Below, piece by piece: positions 27,953 through 39,735 of a DNA stretch of 64,000 bases. Location of the stretch: assembly GCA_017456055.1 (NCBI GenBank), contig JAFTKC010000010.1, forward strand, positions 1 through 64,000, in the 5' to 3' direction. Under the pieces are notes generated by a model. That model saw only the letters and a list, made by a program, of their open reading frames with translations. It did not search any database and had not been told where the DNA came from. How positions within the stretch are numbered: the first letter of the stretch is position 1; every line of letters begins with the position of its first letter. The DNA is from Clostridia bacterium. GTDB lineage: Bacteria; Bacillota; Clostridia; Christensenellales; Borkfalkiaceae. The position numbers and the translations under genes were made by a program.

Positions 27953-29065
27953 CTAAATCATAATGCCTTTGCCTATGTAGAACGGATGATTATCACTACC
28001 AGATAGAATCTTTCTATCTTTTATAGTCACGTTTTTGTCGGCAATAATGCAGTTTATAGTACAATTTTCACCCAAAACGGTATTTTGCATAATTATACTA
28101 TTTTTAACGACAGTACCTCTACCAACTTTAACATTTCTAAAGATAATACTATTTTCAACTTCTCCTTCAATTAAACAACCGTCGGCAATCATAGAATTTT
28201 TAACGACTGCCGTATTGCCGTATTTAGTTGGAGCAGAGTCTCTAATTTTAGTAAACACACTTCTATCGCCAAACAATTCTTGACGATTTTCTACTTCTAA
28301 AAGTGCAAGATTGCTCTCGTAGTATGCCTGAAGTGAAGAAATACAAGCGTAAAAACCTTCGTGTTTATAAGACATAATCTTCATACTATGAACGTTTTCT
28401 GCAATAATATCCGTCATAAAATGTTTCTTATTATGAGCGATACTATCCATAACGATATTTTGAAGTAAACTCTTTTTAAGAACGAAGATATTCGAGAAAA
28501 TATTCATTTCTTTATCTTCGAGTTCTCTCATGTAGTTAACGCCAACGATTCTGCCGTTTTCGTCAATTCTCAAAGTTGTGGCGTTTTTTTCGTCAAAGTT
28601 AGGCTTTCTTGATTTATAAACCAACGTAATATCCGCGTGATTTTGAATATGTTTTTCAATGATATCATTGTAGTCAATTCTACAAACTGTATCACAATCG
28701 GTCATAACAACGTAGTCTTCGTCGGCACGGAACAAGAAGTTAGTAATATTTTTAAGCGCCTCCAATCTAGAGTTATATAGATTACTACTTTCAACGTCTC
28801 CAAAAGGTGGCAAAATAATAACACCACCATCTTTTCTAGCCAAATCCCAATCCTTACCACTTCCAACGTGGTCCATTAAAGATTGGTAATTGCTCTTGGT
28901 TATAATACCAACGGTATTTATACCGGAATTTACCATGTTTGATAATGGAAAATCTACTAGTCTATATCTTCCACCAAATGGTATTGAGCCTAAAGTACGG
29001 ATTCTAGCAAGTTCGGGAACGTTGTTATCGTGAATATTTGAAAAAATAATTCCAACTGCTTTCAT
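27953..29065 (-). CDS. glgD: GlgD subunit of ADP-glucose pyrophosphorylase
   Basis: This 370-residue paralogue of GlgC has a nucleotidyltransferase domain (to about 240) and a left-handed beta-helix tail. The GlgC N-terminal loop GGxGxRL is replaced by IFSNIHDNNVPELA, and the product-binding loop is altered, as in Firmicute GlgD proteins. Those modulate the GlgC catalytic subunit rather than act alone. It begins 3 nt after glgC. Confidence 0.93.
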   Translation of the reverse strand: MKAVGIIFSNIHDNNVPELARIRTLGSIPFGGRYRLVDFPLSNMVNSGINTVGIITKSNYQSLMDHVGSGKDWDLARKDGGVIILPPFGDVESSNLYNSRLEALKNITNFLFRADEDYVVMTDCDTVCRIDYNDIIEKHIQNHADITLVYKSRKPNFDEKNATTLRIDENGRIVGVNYMRELEDKEMNIFSNIFVLKKSLLQNIVMDSIAHNKKHFMTDIIAENVHSMKIMSYKHEGFYACISSLQAYYESNLALLEVENRQELFGDRSVFTKIRDSAPTKYGNTAVVKNSMIADGCLIEGEVENSIIFRNVKVGRGTVVKNSIIMQNTVLGENCTINCIIADKNVTIKDRKILSGSDNHPFYIGKGIMI

Positions 29066-29068
29066 ATG

Positions 29069-30271
29069 TTAACCCTCCTTTACCACGTCGCTATCGACGA
29101 TTTGTCCAGCCTTAACGCTTGCGCCATTATCAACTTTAATGTTTCTACCCAAAAGTGTAATCTTCGGTCTACCTTTTTTGGGTGATTCACCCACATGAGA
29201 ATTTTCACCTAAAATAGTGTTTTCGTCAATTATGGAATATTCAACCACTGCGTTTTTGCCAATTACTACGTCAGACATGATTATACTATTTTTAACCACA
29301 GCCCCCTCTTCTACGATTACGTCACTTGCTAAAACGGAATTTTCAACGCTTCCGTTAACTTCGCAACCCGACATAATAATAGAGTTGTTTGCCTTGCCGT
29401 TATTTCCTAAATAGTGTGGTGGTGCGAGTGGACTTCTTGATTGAATTTTCCAAGAAGAATCGTTAATATCAAATAGTGGATTATCGCCTAAAAGGTCCAT
29501 ATTTGCCTCGTAAAGAGAGTCGATAGTTCCAACGTCTTTCCAATATCCGTTAAACTCGTACGCCATCATTTTTTCGCCTGCATTTAGCATTGATGGAAGA
29601 ATATCTTTACCAAAGTCGTTTGAAGTTTCGGTTTTCTCGCTATCTTCTTCAAGATATTTATACAACTTCTCGGCAGAGAAAATATAAATACCCATTGACG
29701 CTAATGTAGATTTTGGTTGTTTAGGTTTTTCTTCAAACTCATAAATAACCCCGTTATCCTTAGTGTTAAGAATACCAAATCTAGACGCTTCCTCAATTGG
29801 AACGTTTATCGCCGCAATAGTACAATCTGCATCGTTTAAGATGTGATAGTTGAGCATTAACGAGTAGTTCATTTTATAAATATGGTCACCTGATAAAATT
29901 AAAACGTAATCAGGGCTAAATTGTTTTATAAAATGCATATTTTGATAAATCGCGTTAGCCGTTCCTTTATACCAGTCGGATGACACTTTTCTTTGGTATG
30001 GCGATAAAATATGAACGCCACCAAAGGTTCTATCCAAGTCCCACGGTTGTCCGTTTCCAATGTAGTCGTTTAAGATTAAAGGTTGATATTGAGTTAATAC
30101 ACCCACAGTGTCTATACCAGAGTTAATACAGTTTGACAACGGAAAGTCAATAATTCTGTACTTACCACCGAAAGATACTGCAGGTTTAGCAATGTTATTT
30201 GTCAAGGCATATAATCTACTGCCTTGTCCCCCAGCCAAAAGCATTGCTACACATTTCTTTTTTCTTATCAT
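29069..30271 (-). CDS. glgC: Glucose-1-phosphate adenylyltransferase
   Basis: This 400-residue enzyme makes ADP-glucose, the committed step of glycogen synthesis. The N-terminal loop [10 protein letters not shown] (near residue 12), [14 protein letters not shown] (near 35) and a beta-helix C-terminus are present. It lies directly before glgD, consistent with a heterotetramer. Confidence 0.95.
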   Translation of the reverse strand: MIRKKKCVAMLLAGGQGSRLYALTNNIAKPAVSFGGKYRIIDFPLSNCINSGIDTVGVLTQYQPLILNDYIGNGQPWDLDRTFGGVHILSPYQRKVSSDWYKGTANAIYQNMHFIKQFSPDYVLILSGDHIYKMNYSLMLNYHILNDADCTIAAINVPIEEASRFGILNTKDNGVIYEFEEKPKQPKSTLASMGIYIFSAEKLYKYLEEDSEKTETSNDFGKDILPSMLNAGEKMMAYEFNGYWKDVGTIDSLYEANMDLLGDNPLFDINDSSWKIQSRSPLAPPHYLGNNGKANNSIIMSGCEVNGSVENSVLASDVIVEEGAVVKNSIIMSDVVIGKNAVVEYSIIDENTILGENSHVGESPKKGRPKITLLGRNIKVDNGASVKAGQIVDSDVVKEG

Positions 30272-30306
30272 ATAAATCTCCTTAATAATTTTTGCTAAAC
30301 TTAAAA

Positions 30307-32160
30307 TTAAACTTTTTCAAAATAAATTCCTGTAAAGGCAGGAAGATTAAACCTTATTGAAGTTTCCTTTCCGTGCGCATACCTTTTAACCGTTCTAAAG
30401 GTTTTCCCTTTCAAAACTCCTCTTCCCCCAAAAGTCTTAGCATCGGAATTAAGAATTACTTTATACTCGCCCTTATTTACGCCCAAACGATAGTTATAAT
30501 AATCGTTGCCAGAAAAATTGATAATACAAACTATTTCTTTTCCTTTTTTATCTCTGCGAATAAACGAAACAACGTTATTATCTCTTTCATCTGCCGAAAT
30601 CCAATTAAAGCCTTCCCAAGAATCTTCTATCTCGTAAAAAGCGCAATTCTGTTTATAAATATTATTTATAGTTTTACTAAATTTATGATATTTTTTATGC
30701 AAGTCGAATTTTAGCATAAAAAACTCTAATCCGTCTGCAAAATTCCACTCCCTAAATTGAGCAAATTCGTTTCCCATAAACGAAAGTTTTTTTCCAGGAT
30801 GAGCATACATATACATAGTAAAGGCGCGTAGATTAGAAAACTTCATATTAACGTCGCCAGGCATTTTATCAACAAGTGATTTTTTGCCGTGAACAACCTC
30901 ATCGTGCGATATAGGTAAAACAAAGTTTTCGCTAAATGCATAGCACATAGAAAAGGTAATCTTATCATGACTTCCAGACCTAAAGTAAGGATCAACTTGA
31001 ACGTAAGATAGCGTGTCGTTCATCCAACCCATGTTCCACTTAAAGTTAAAACCGAGCCCACCCATATCAATAGGTTTAGTCACCATAGGAAAAGCCGTTG
31101 ATTCTTCTGCAACCATTAGTGCATTTGGATATTTAGCAAATATGGTCTTGTTAAGTTTACGTAGAAAAGCAATAGCGTCTAGATTATAGTTTCCACCTTG
31201 CTCGTTTGGAGTCCACTCCCCGTCTTTTCTACCATAATCGAGATATAGCATTGACGCAACGGCATCTACTCTCAATCCGTCTACGTGGAATTTATCCATT
31301 AAAAACATGGCGTTTGAGATTAAGAAAGTTTGAACCTCCGTCTTTCCCCAATCAAATATTCTAGTTCCCCAATCTTTATGCTCTTTTCTATCGTTTCTCC
31401 AATTTTCGTAGCAACAACTACCATCAAACTCGTAGAGTCCGTGTTCGTCCTTTGGAAAATGTCCGGGCACCCAATCGACTATAACCGATATGCCTTCTTG
31501 GTGAAAACTATCCACCATTCTCATAAAATCTTTTGGCGTACCAAATCTAGAACTAACGGCATAATACCCCGTCACCTGATACCCCCAAGATCCGTCGAAA
31601 GGATATTCGGATACAGGCATTAACTCAACGTGAGTATAACCCATATCTTTAACGTATTTTACGAGTTCATCTGCATACTCAAGATAAGAATAGAAATCTC
31701 CATTCTTTTTTCTCTTCCAAGACGCTAGATTTAACTCGTAGACGTTCATCGGCTTATCGTAAGGCTGAGTTCTTGAATTGACAAATTCATCATCCCCCCA
31801 CTCATACCCATCTAGGTCGTAAATTTTTGAAGCCGTCCCACTTGGTGTTTCAGCGTGGAAAGCATAAGGATCGGCTTTTAGCACCGTTTTCCCATTGCTT
31901 TTAACGGCAAACTTATAAGCGTCAAATTCTTTTAAGCCAAAAATCTCCGTTTCAAATATTCCACCTTGGGAAATCCTCTTCATTGGGTTGGCAAAATTAT
32001 CCCACCCATTAAAATCTCCTACGACGCAAACGCTTTCAGCCCTAGGTGCCCAAACGCGAAAAATCACGCCGTTATCGGTAAAATGCGCGCCTAGATATTC
32101 GTAAGCATTAAAACACTCGCCTTGATGAAATTTTAAAATTTCTTCATTACTAAAAATCAT
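30307..32160 (-). CDS. glgB: 1,4-alpha-glucan branching enzyme
   Basis: This 617-residue GH13 branching enzyme has an N-terminal CBM48 domain (VVGDFNGWD near residue 47) and a catalytic barrel. The nucleophile lies in [10 protein letters not shown] (near 300), the acid/base Glu in MVAEEST (near 352) and the ISHDEVVHG motif near 415. It introduces alpha-1,6 branches in glycogen and is the second gene of the operon. Confidence 0.95.
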   Translation of the reverse strand: MIFSNEEILKFHQGECFNAYEYLGAHFTDNGVIFRVWAPRAESVCVVGDFNGWDNFANPMKRISQGGIFETEIFGLKEFDAYKFAVKSNGKTVLKADPYAFHAETPSGTASKIYDLDGYEWGDDEFVNSRTQPYDKPMNVYELNLASWKRKKNGDFYSYLEYADELVKYVKDMGYTHVELMPVSEYPFDGSWGYQVTGYYAVSSRFGTPKDFMRMVDSFHQEGISVIVDWVPGHFPKDEHGLYEFDGSCCYENWRNDRKEHKDWGTRIFDWGKTEVQTFLISNAMFLMDKFHVDGLRVDAVASMLYLDYGRKDGEWTPNEQGGNYNLDAIAFLRKLNKTIFAKYPNALMVAEESTAFPMVTKPIDMGGLGFNFKWNMGWMNDTLSYVQVDPYFRSGSHDKITFSMCYAFSENFVLPISHDEVVHGKKSLVDKMPGDVNMKFSNLRAFTMYMYAHPGKKLSFMGNEFAQFREWNFADGLEFFMLKFDLHKKYHKFSKTINNIYKQNCAFYEIEDSWEGFNWISADERDNNVVSFIRRDKKGKEIVCIINFSGNDYYNYRLGVNKGEYKVILNSDAKTFGGRGVLKGKTFRTVKRYAHGKETSIRFNLPAFTGIYFEKV

Positions 32161-32172
32161 CTTTCCTAAAAA

Positions 32173-33603
32173 TTAAATGATATAATCTGCTTTCTTTGGA
32201 GTTGCGTTATCCATTTCTTTTTTGGTCTCTTCGTAGCCTTTTCTACCAAATAACGCATAAGTTGCATTCTTTCCACCCTCAACGCCAGGTTGGTTAAAGG
32301 TGTCGATATTAAGCATAGCACCAGCATACGCAGTTTCAAGTTCAAACATATATAAAAGTTCACCGATAGTAAATGCGTTAACTTCTGGCAAAGTTATAGT
32401 GTAGTTTAATCTTTGAGCAGTAGTTAAAGCGTATTCAGTTGCAATTCTTTCACTTGTAATTAACTCGTTCATCGTGTGCCCACAAAGGAAAGAAACGTCT
32501 GGAATATCCTTACAGCCTTCGCTAATTTCCACTTCTTTTCTATAGTTTTCAACTGCAATTAAGGTTATAACCTTATCAAAAGGACCTTCTCTATAAAGTT
32601 GAATTTGAGAGTGTTGATCGGTGACGCCAAGCGCCTTAACGGGAGTTTGACCAGCGTAAACTAAATTGCCTTCCTTATCAACTGATTTGCCAAGGCTTTC
32701 ACCCCACAATTGACAATACCAATCGGCGATATATTTTAAGCTATCCGCATATGGCATCATAACTGAAATGTTCTTGCCTTTTTGCATCGACAAATACTCT
32801 AAAAGTGCAGAAATTAAAGCAGGGTTTTTCTTTAAGTCTTTAGTAGAACAAATTTTGTCCATATAAGCAGCACCGTCAAGCATTTGTTTAATATCTACGC
32901 CAACTACTGCCGCAGGCAATAATCCAACTGGGCAAAGTTCTGAAAATCTTCCACCTACTCCGTCTGGAATATAGAAAGTTTTAAGCCCCTCTTGCTTTGC
33001 AATTTTTATTAAATTACCCTTGTTTGAAGAAGTGGTTGCTATCATATGGTCTTTTGCTTTATCGCCAAATTTCTTCTTTAATAAATCCATAATGATTAGA
33101 TATTGGGACATAGTTTCACTAGTAGAACCACTCTTGGTTATTACGTTAAACATTGTCTTTTCTAAATCTAAAACGTCTAAAAGAGCAACCATTCTCTCAG
33201 GGTCTACGTTATCTTCAACGTATAACTTTGGAGCTTTTCTCTTTGATTTTGGAAGTTCATTATGTCTTAAATGACAAAGCGCTTGGAAAACTGCAGTTGG
33301 ACCTAATGCAGAACCACCTATTCCTAACACCACGAAATTATCAAATTTTTTCTTTATATCCTTGGCAGTTGCGATAATATCTTCTACTATCTCTGCTTGA
33401 TTATATGGAAGTTCCGTCCAACCCATCATGCCCTGTCCACGATTAGCCTTAACCGTTTCAAAAGCCTTATCTGCGATTGATTTTGCTCTCTTTAATTCTG
33501 CGTCGGTAAAGCCTTGCTCCTCGCCAACGTAATCAGCCATCATATTGTTGTAGTCTAGTTTTAATTTTAATGCCTTGCGCATTTTATCATTAAGTCTTGC
33601 CAT
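32173..33603 (-). CDS. pgi: Glucose-6-phosphate isomerase
   Basis: This 476-residue enzyme interconverts glucose and fructose 6-phosphates. LGIGGSALGP near residue 93 and ITKSGSTSETM near 155 are the phosphosugar-binding (SIS) motifs. It leads the glycogen operon, supplying or draining glucose 6-phosphate, and has GGAGG just before ATG. Confidence 0.93.
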   Translation of the reverse strand: MARLNDKMRKALKLKLDYNNMMADYVGEEQGFTDAELKRAKSIADKAFETVKANRGQGMMGWTELPYNQAEIVEDIIATAKDIKKKFDNFVVLGIGGSALGPTAVFQALCHLRHNELPKSKRKAPKLYVEDNVDPERMVALLDVLDLEKTMFNVITKSGSTSETMSQYLIIMDLLKKKFGDKAKDHMIATTSSNKGNLIKIAKQEGLKTFYIPDGVGGRFSELCPVGLLPAAVVGVDIKQMLDGAAYMDKICSTKDLKKNPALISALLEYLSMQKGKNISVMMPYADSLKYIADWYCQLWGESLGKSVDKEGNLVYAGQTPVKALGVTDQHSQIQLYREGPFDKVITLIAVENYRKEVEISEGCKDIPDVSFLCGHTMNELITSERIATEYALTTAQRLNYTITLPEVNAFTIGELLYMFELETAYAGAMLNIDTFNQPGVEGGKNATYALFGRKGYEETKKEMDNATPKKADYII

Positions 33604-33642
33604 AAATGACCTCCAAAATAGATTAATATATTTATATAAAAT

Positions 33643-33671
33643 AATATATCATAATAGAGCGTTAAAGTCAA
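33643..33671 (-). promoter_or_regulatory. Promoter of pgi-glgBCDAP-GH13 operon
   Basis: TTGACT (33671-33666), 17 bp and TATATT (33648-33643) stand on the minus strand upstream of pgi. Gaps between the seven genes are 3-44 nt and no internal terminator was seen. Confidence 0.72.
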
Positions 33672-33724
33672 TAACATAAATCACTTTAAAATGTTAAAAA
33701 TTGCTGTTTTTGATACATTTTTAT

Positions 33725-33752
33725 AAAAAAAGAAGCGTTTTTTAACGCTTCT
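33725..33752 (-). terminator. Terminator after GH106-like gene
   Basis: AGAAGCGTT (33731-33739) and AACGCTTCT (33744-33752) form a 9-bp stem with a T-run on the minus strand, about 15 nt past the stop. Confidence 0.88.
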
Positions 33753-33766
33753 TTCATTTTATGATA

Positions 33767-36700
33767 TTATTTAACTTTTTCATTAAAAAATTCTATCACG
33801 GGTGATTTCATTATACCGTAGTCTCTTAATTGATATTCATAACTAAAGTTGAATCTATCAGGATACCAAGTCCCCGGCCATACGTAGTAAATATACGAGC
33901 AGTTATGAATTGGCGAGAAACTATTGTGTCTTGATAAGTACAATTTTAGTTCTAGTGTGTGTTTACCTTTTTCTACTTTATCAACTACTAACTGATATGG
34001 CGAGAATACTATTTTACCAACGTCTTTACCATCTACTTTTGCTGAAATTAGTGTTCCGTCATATTTGTCGGCAGTGATCTTAACGATTCCATTTTCGCAA
34101 TCAAATGGAATCTTATAAGTAATAGCACCACCATAGAAAGACAAGCCGTAATCGTTAATAGAACCAAAATTGATTTTTTTAGGAAGTTTAGTTAACGTCC
34201 AATTTGCACCGTTAACCCTAACTCCAAAATCGCCTAATAAGAATAAATTTTCAATGGTGATAATCTTAGAGAAAGGAACAACGCAAATAAGTTCGTTTTT
34301 TCCCTTTTTAACCTTACCCAAAGGCATTTTATTTATGAACCTATCGGTAAAATATCCGTCTTTCTTTATAGCAACAGATTTGCCGTTAAGAATAACCTTG
34401 TCTAAATACTCAAACGCAAGGTCAACGTTGAACTTTTCTTCCGCTTCAAAACTAAATTTCAAATATACGTTTGCTAAAATCTTGTCGTCTTTAATTATAT
34501 AGGGTTGCGGGCTATTTTCTTCTAATTCAAATATCTTTCTAAGTTCGTCGTCAACCCTTCTAAGTTCTTCTCTCGGCCTATAATTTTCGCCATCTAGCGA
34601 CCAACTAGCCATATCGAGTACAGCACAGTTTTTCTCGTCTAAACTATACTCTAAATCACTAAACAAGTCTAGCGTTTTATACGGCGTTTCCACCTCATTT
34701 TCCCTTGCAGTCGTTTCGTTAGGAATTTCCTTAAGTTTTGTTAGTTTAATCAAAAGGCTGGTAATTGGATAAAATCCATAATTTACTATGGTTTTTCCGC
34801 CTTCATATTTAACTTTTAATGGGAAAATTTTTCCGTCTAAAGTATTCCACTCTTCAACCGAATAAGTACCGTTAAGTACGATATTTACCTTACTGCAAAT
34901 TCCGTCTTGTGGAGTTCTAAGTATTCTCTTTTCTTCGTACTCAATTGGAGCAATAAACACCCACTCTCCATCATCTAAAACTCTCTTTTGATAAAGGAAA
35001 GTTTGGTCTCTCGTTCCGTCTAATTTTAGAATATCAATATCTCTATCCTCTTCAAGAGCATTGATTATAACCTTTGGCGATAGATAACTTTTTATAGACG
35101 CTTCAAATAGTTGTTTTGCAAGTTTACTTTCTTCTAAATCAACTAAGAAATTGGAATCGCCCGTAAATATAACTTTACCACCTTTTTTTACGAATTCAAT
35201 TAAGATTTTAACCGTTGATTTCCTTAAATTTCTTATAGGTGGAATTACTACTGCTTGATATTCAGCCTCGGCAAGTTTTAGTGTAGCGCCGTCGGTTTCA
35301 ATATAGTGCTTTTCTAAAAGCGATTCAGCCATATAGTCAAAGTCTATATTGCCTTTCATTAACCAATCGGTTAAGTTGGTTAAATTATCTTGAATTTCTC
35401 CTCTCTTATCCGAAGTATAATCGTTAGGTCCAAAATACGTCCAATAACTCTCAAGTGGGTGTAAAAGCGCAACTTTAACTTGTGGTTTTCCCTTAGTTAA
35501 AACGGAATTTAATCTAGCAAAATGATCTTCAATCAAGGTGTATTCTTTATACCAACTAGATTGATAGTGTATACTTCCAGGGTAATCTCTTTTTGAAGTG
35601 CCACGCATACTATACCAGGATAAGTGTGGCACTCTTACAGTGACGCCTAACGCAGCCTGCCAATCGCCTTGCCACTTATGTCCTCTAAAATCAAAATCCC
35701 AATCGGTCACTCCGTAAAGTTCAGAGAGCATTCCGTCTTTACCTAATTGACGAGTCACTGATTGAACTTGTTTTGCCGTATGGAATAGCCCCCTATTCCT
35801 CAAAACGTCGAGACCAGGGATATCTAGTTGTTCGTACATTAAGAAAACGTCAGCACAACCCTGAACTTGTTGAAGTAAAAAATCTTCAAAAAACAAGTGC
35901 CCACCATACTTAACTCCATGCTCTTCGCACCAAGACCTAATTTGTCCAAAATAAGTTTTAGCAAAGCGCTCTGCACAATGCTTAAAATAATCGTATCTAA
36001 CTTTTGAAGGCTTTTTACTTTCAAAGAAAATTTCCGGCAAATTCTCCACTAAGTCATAACCAAAATCCTTTTTGAAACTCAACGAATAATCGGTAGTCCA
36101 AGAAAGAAATACTTCACCTTCGTTGATCGACTTGCATAGTGTAGTTTTTGGCGAAACGGTTGATTCGTCGGTGAAAAACGCAGGAATAGTATCGCCAAAA
36201 TATTCACCAACTTTATTATAGTATCTATCATACGTGACTTCTATAAATTTTTTAACTGCTTCGTCCATAAAGCAGTCGAGTTGCGCGCCGTAATTCATAC
36301 CAGGGTGTGCAGATTCAGTCACTAAATAAGCATACCAGATCTTGCCTTTTACTTTGCCTTTTTTCTCTTCTTCCAACGAAATTGGCTTATAAGATTTTAA
36401 TATTCCCTTGTCGTCAAGCACTACGTCGTACATGGATAAAAGGAAAGATTTTCCCTCTTTATATCCACATATTTCTTCTACTACGCTATCTTCTACTTTA
36501 TAGTCGTTTAGTAGATAGTTTGAAAATGCCTCTCTACTAAAAACTTCTTCATTTTTAGTAGTACTTACTACCAATCTTTTTATTCTATAATATGGATAAA
36601 CTCTAGTGACAAGACCACCTGCCCAACCAGATGGAAATCCATCTTCGTCATAAACCCAAGCAAGCATACCCTTTTCTTTTGCTCTTTCACAACAAGCTTT

Positions 36701-36916
36701 AACGCAGTCCATATACTCTTCGCCCAAATATTCGGTATTAAGCCCGTTTCTAGTGTGCATATTAAAGCCACCAAAACCCATATCTTCTAGTTCGGTAATT
36801 TGAGTTAACAATTCATCTTTTTCCAAAACGTCGTTCCAAGACCAAAACGGAATCCCTCTATATTTTGCGGGAGGATTATTAAACTCTTGTAATATGACTT
36901 TACTCTTTTCGTTCAT
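33767..36916 (-). CDS. Large glycoside hydrolase, GH106-like
   Basis: This 1049-residue protein has no signal peptide. An N-terminal catalytic barrel (about 15-470) opens with RGIPFWSWND and GFGGFNMHTRNG. A glutamine-amidotransferase-like segment follows (about 490-620, VKVALLHPLESYW to GGKVIFTGDSNF), then beta-rich C-terminal domains (about 790-1040) that look like carbohydrate-binding jelly rolls. This architecture fits the alpha-L-rhamnosidase GH106 group of cytoplasmic or periplasmic glycosidases. The exact substrate is not readable. It stands alone between its own promoter and terminator. Confidence 0.72.
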   Translation of the reverse strand: MNEKSKVILQEFNNPPAKYRGIPFWSWNDVLEKDELLTQITELEDMGFGGFNMHTRNGLNTEYLGEEYMDCVKACCERAKEKGMLAWVYDEDGFPSGWAGGLVTRVYPYYRIKRLVVSTTKNEEVFSREAFSNYLLNDYKVEDSVVEEICGYKEGKSFLLSMYDVVLDDKGILKSYKPISLEEEKKGKVKGKIWYAYLVTESAHPGMNYGAQLDCFMDEAVKKFIEVTYDRYYNKVGEYFGDTIPAFFTDESTVSPKTTLCKSINEGEVFLSWTTDYSLSFKKDFGYDLVENLPEIFFESKKPSKVRYDYFKHCAERFAKTYFGQIRSWCEEHGVKYGGHLFFEDFLLQQVQGCADVFLMYEQLDIPGLDVLRNRGLFHTAKQVQSVTRQLGKDGMLSELYGVTDWDFDFRGHKWQGDWQAALGVTVRVPHLSWYSMRGTSKRDYPGSIHYQSSWYKEYTLIEDHFARLNSVLTKGKPQVKVALLHPLESYWTYFGPNDYTSDKRGEIQDNLTNLTDWLMKGNIDFDYMAESLLEKHYIETDGATLKLAEAEYQAVVIPPIRNLRKSTVKILIEFVKKGGKVIFTGDSNFLVDLEESKLAKQLFEASIKSYLSPKVIINALEEDRDIDILKLDGTRDQTFLYQKRVLDDGEWVFIAPIEYEEKRILRTPQDGICSKVNIVLNGTYSVEEWNTLDGKIFPLKVKYEGGKTIVNYGFYPITSLLIKLTKLKEIPNETTARENEVETPYKTLDLFSDLEYSLDEKNCAVLDMASWSLDGENYRPREELRRVDDELRKIFELEENSPQPYIIKDDKILANVYLKFSFEAEEKFNVDLAFEYLDKVILNGKSVAIKKDGYFTDRFINKMPLGKVKKGKNELICVVPFSKIITIENLFLLGDFGVRVNGANWTLTKLPKKINFGSINDYGLSFYGGAITYKIPFDCENGIVKITADKYDGTLISAKVDGKDVGKIVFSPYQLVVDKVEKGKHTLELKLYLSRHNSFSPIHNCSYIYYVWPGTWYPDRFNFSYEYQLRDYGIMKSPVIEFFNEKVK

Positions 36917-36952
36917 AGCGTTTGTCCCTTATGATTTTTAGTGTATATTATA

Positions 36953-36980
36953 ATTATACCACATAAATCACTTTATTCAA
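36953..36980 (-). promoter_or_regulatory. Promoter of GH106-like gene
   Basis: TTGAAT (36980-36975), 16 bp and TATAAT (36958-36953) stand on the minus strand. SD AAGGGA precedes the ATG at 36916. Confidence 0.65.
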
Positions 36981-36992
36981 GTTTTTTATTAA

Positions 36993-37020
36993 AAAAAGCC
37001 TTTTTTAAAAAGGCTTTTTT
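36993..37020 (-). terminator. Terminator of valS
   Basis: An AAAAAGCCTTTT/AAAAGGCTTTTT hairpin with a T-run on the minus strand lies 10 nt beyond the valS stop. Confidence 0.88.
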
Positions 37021-37029
37021 TAGTTAGAA

Positions 37030-39660
37030 TTATTTCTTTAATTCGTCAAGTTGTTTTTTAAGTTTATCTCTCATGTCGAGATATTTATCAAGTTTTGCTC
37101 TTTCAGAATCAACAAGCGATTTTGGTGCTTTCTCTAAGAATCCATTGTTTGAAAGTTTGCCACTTGCTCTAGCAATTTCTCTTTCTACACTTTCTAGTTC
37201 CTTAGAAATCCTCTCGATTTCCTTATCTATATCGACAAGTTCACCCATAGGAATATACAATTCCACACCAGAAACTACTTGTGAAACTATCTTTTCAGTT
37301 AATTGATTCTTATCTTCAATAAAGCAAACTTCTGAAACACCTGCTAGTTTTTCGATATAAACTGAACCATTTTTAATAGGTCTTAAATTTTCAGTTTTAA
37401 CGTAAAGTTTAACCTTCTTTGAAGGAGCCGCGCCGACGGTCACCTTAACGTTTCTAATAGCCTTGATAATTTCTTTAACTAAGTCTATATCTCTAACATA
37501 AGCGTTGTAATTAAATTTAGCGCTATATCTTGGGAAATCTGCTATCATAATCGATTCCCCGTGATTAGGAATACTTTGATAAATTTTTTCGGTAATAAAC
37601 GGAACGAAAGGATGTAATAATTTTAAGATTTCTCCTAAAACGTAAACTAAAACGCTTACAGTATCGTTGCACTTCTTCTCGTCTTCACCATAAAGAATAG
37701 GTTTAGTAAACTCAATGTACCAATCACAGAAATCGTTCCAAACGAAATCGTAGAGATTAGATAACGCTACGCCCATTTCGTATTTTTCCATATTTACGGT
37801 CACGTCTTTAATGGTCTTATTAAGTTTAGTTATAATCCACTTGTCTGCGCTATTTAATTTACAATCTGCAAATTTAGAAATCTTCTTGTCTTGAGCGTTT
37901 AATAGAACAAATCTAGAAGCGTTCCAAATTTTGTTCATAAAGTTTCTTGCACCCTCAACCTTTTCGTCTGAGAAACGCATATCACTACCCGGAGCAACGC
38001 CGTTTATTAGAGAAAATCTTAAAGTGTCAGCGCCGTACTTAGCGATAATTTCGGTTGGATCTATTCCGTTTCCTAAAGATTTACTCATCTTTCTACCTTT
38101 AGAGTCACGAACTAATCCGTGAATCAAAACGTCTTTAAACGGAATTCTATTCATATGCTCTAAGCCAGAGAAAACCATTCTAGCAACCCAGAAGAAAATA
38201 ATATCGTATCCTGTGACTAATACGTCAGTTGGATAGAAGTATTTTAAATCTTCGGTCATTTCTGGATAACCCAAGGTTGAGAACGGCCATAACGCAGATG
38301 AAAACCACGTATCTAAAACGTCTTCGTCTTGCTTAATATTAGTTCCACCACACTTGGTGCAAACCTTAACGTCTTCTTTACTTATAATCATTTCACCACA
38401 ATCTTGGCAATAGTATGCGGGAATTCTATGTCCCCACCAAAGTTGACGAGAAATACACCAATCTCTTACGTTTTCCATCCAATTGTAGTAAATTTTAGAA
38501 AATCTATCTGGAACGAATTTAACTCTCTTCTTTCTAACTACGTCGATTGCAGGCTCTGCTAAAGGTTGCATTTTAACAAACCATTGTTTCGAAACTATAG
38601 GTTCAACGGTGTGTTTACATCTATAACAATGACCTACTGCGTGGTGAAGTGGTTCGATTTTCTCAAGCGCGCCGATTTCCTTTAGTTCTTCAACCACTTT
38701 TTCCCTACACGCTAACGCATCTAACCCGTTGTATTTGCCGGCATATTCGTTCATAGTACCGTCTTCATTTAGCACACAAATAACGTCTAAGTTGTGTCTT
38801 AAACCTACTTCAAAGTCGTTTGGATCGTGCGCAGGAGTAATCTTAACCGCACCCGTACCAAACTCTAGTTCTACGTAGTCGTCGTACACCACCTTAATTT
38901 CTTTGTTAACAATTGGCAATATCAAGGTTTTATCTTTTAGGTGCGCGTATCTTTCGTCTTTAGGATTGAAAGCCACCGCAACGTCACCGAACATAGTTTC
39001 AGGACGTGAAGTAGCAACGGTTATATACTCGTCGCTATCTTTTATTTGATATTTGATGTACCAAAGGTGGCTATCTTCTTCAACGTAGTCAACCTCTGCG
39101 TCTGAAAGTGCAGTTTTACACTCAGGACACCAGTTGATTATTCTATCGCCCCTATAAATTAAACCTTTGTTATATAAATTTACGAATACTTCTTTTACTG
39201 CTTTAGAACATCTTTCATCCATCGTAAAAGCAAGTCTTGACCAGTCGCATGAAGAACCCAATAATTTCAATTGTTCAATGATTCTACCACCATACTTTTC
39301 TTTCCAAGCCCAAGCGCGTTCCAAAAAGCCCTCTCTTCCAATATCCTTTTTGGTTAGCCCCTCTTTTGCCATTTGCTCAACGATTTTAACTTCCGTTGCA
39401 ATTGAAGCGTGGTCAGTTCCCGGTAGCCACAACGCAGAATAACCCTGCATTCTCTTAAATCTTATAAGAGTATCTTGCAAGGTTTCGTCAAGCGCGTGAC
39501 CCATATGAAGTTGTCCCGTAATATTTGGCGGAGGTATTACTATTGTAAAAGGAAGTTTATCCTTGTCTACTTCTGCTCTAAAATATCCTTCTTTTTCCCA
39601 ATTTTCATAAATTTCTTTCTCAAATTCAGAAGGATTATAAACTTTTGCCATTTCATCCAT
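37030..39660 (-). CDS. valS: Valyl-tRNA synthetase
   Basis: This 876-residue class Ia synthetase has HMGH (near residue 53) and KMSKS (near 525), with the editing insertion between. A CQDC...CTKC zinc-like pair lies near 415, and a C-terminal coiled coil (about 810-875) contacts tRNA in this family. SD AAGGAG is 9 nt before the ATG. No T-box is present in the short leader. Confidence 0.97.
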   Translation of the reverse strand: MDEMAKVYNPSEFEKEIYENWEKEGYFRAEVDKDKLPFTIVIPPPNITGQLHMGHALDETLQDTLIRFKRMQGYSALWLPGTDHASIATEVKIVEQMAKEGLTKKDIGREGFLERAWAWKEKYGGRIIEQLKLLGSSCDWSRLAFTMDERCSKAVKEVFVNLYNKGLIYRGDRIINWCPECKTALSDAEVDYVEEDSHLWYIKYQIKDSDEYITVATSRPETMFGDVAVAFNPKDERYAHLKDKTLILPIVNKEIKVVYDDYVELEFGTGAVKITPAHDPNDFEVGLRHNLDVICVLNEDGTMNEYAGKYNGLDALACREKVVEELKEIGALEKIEPLHHAVGHCYRCKHTVEPIVSKQWFVKMQPLAEPAIDVVRKKRVKFVPDRFSKIYYNWMENVRDWCISRQLWWGHRIPAYYCQDCGEMIISKEDVKVCTKCGGTNIKQDEDVLDTWFSSALWPFSTLGYPEMTEDLKYFYPTDVLVTGYDIIFFWVARMVFSGLEHMNRIPFKDVLIHGLVRDSKGRKMSKSLGNGIDPTEIIAKYGADTLRFSLINGVAPGSDMRFSDEKVEGARNFMNKIWNASRFVLLNAQDKKISKFADCKLNSADKWIITKLNKTIKDVTVNMEKYEMGVALSNLYDFVWNDFCDWYIEFTKPILYGEDEKKCNDTVSVLVYVLGEILKLLHPFVPFITEKIYQSIPNHGESIMIADFPRYSAKFNYNAYVRDIDLVKEIIKAIRNVKVTVGAAPSKKVKLYVKTENLRPIKNGSVYIEKLAGVSEVCFIEDKNQLTEKIVSQVVSGVELYIPMGELVDIDKEIERISKELESVEREIARASGKLSNNGFLEKAPKSLVDSERAKLDKYLDMRDKLKKQLDELKK

Positions 39661-39706
39661 TTGGCATTTCTCCTTAAATATTTTTACCCACTTTTATATC
39701 CAATTT

Positions 39707-39735
39707 ATTATATAGGAATTTTTTATCATTGTCAA
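39707..39735 (-). promoter_or_regulatory. Promoter of valS
   Basis: A consensus TTGACA (39735-39730), 17 bp and TATAAT (39712-39707) on the minus strand. Its -35 overlaps that of the divergent ABC operon. Confidence 0.88.

Noticed and set aside
39661..39706. T-box riboswitch upstream of valS
   Set aside because: The leader is short, with no terminator between promoter and start codon.
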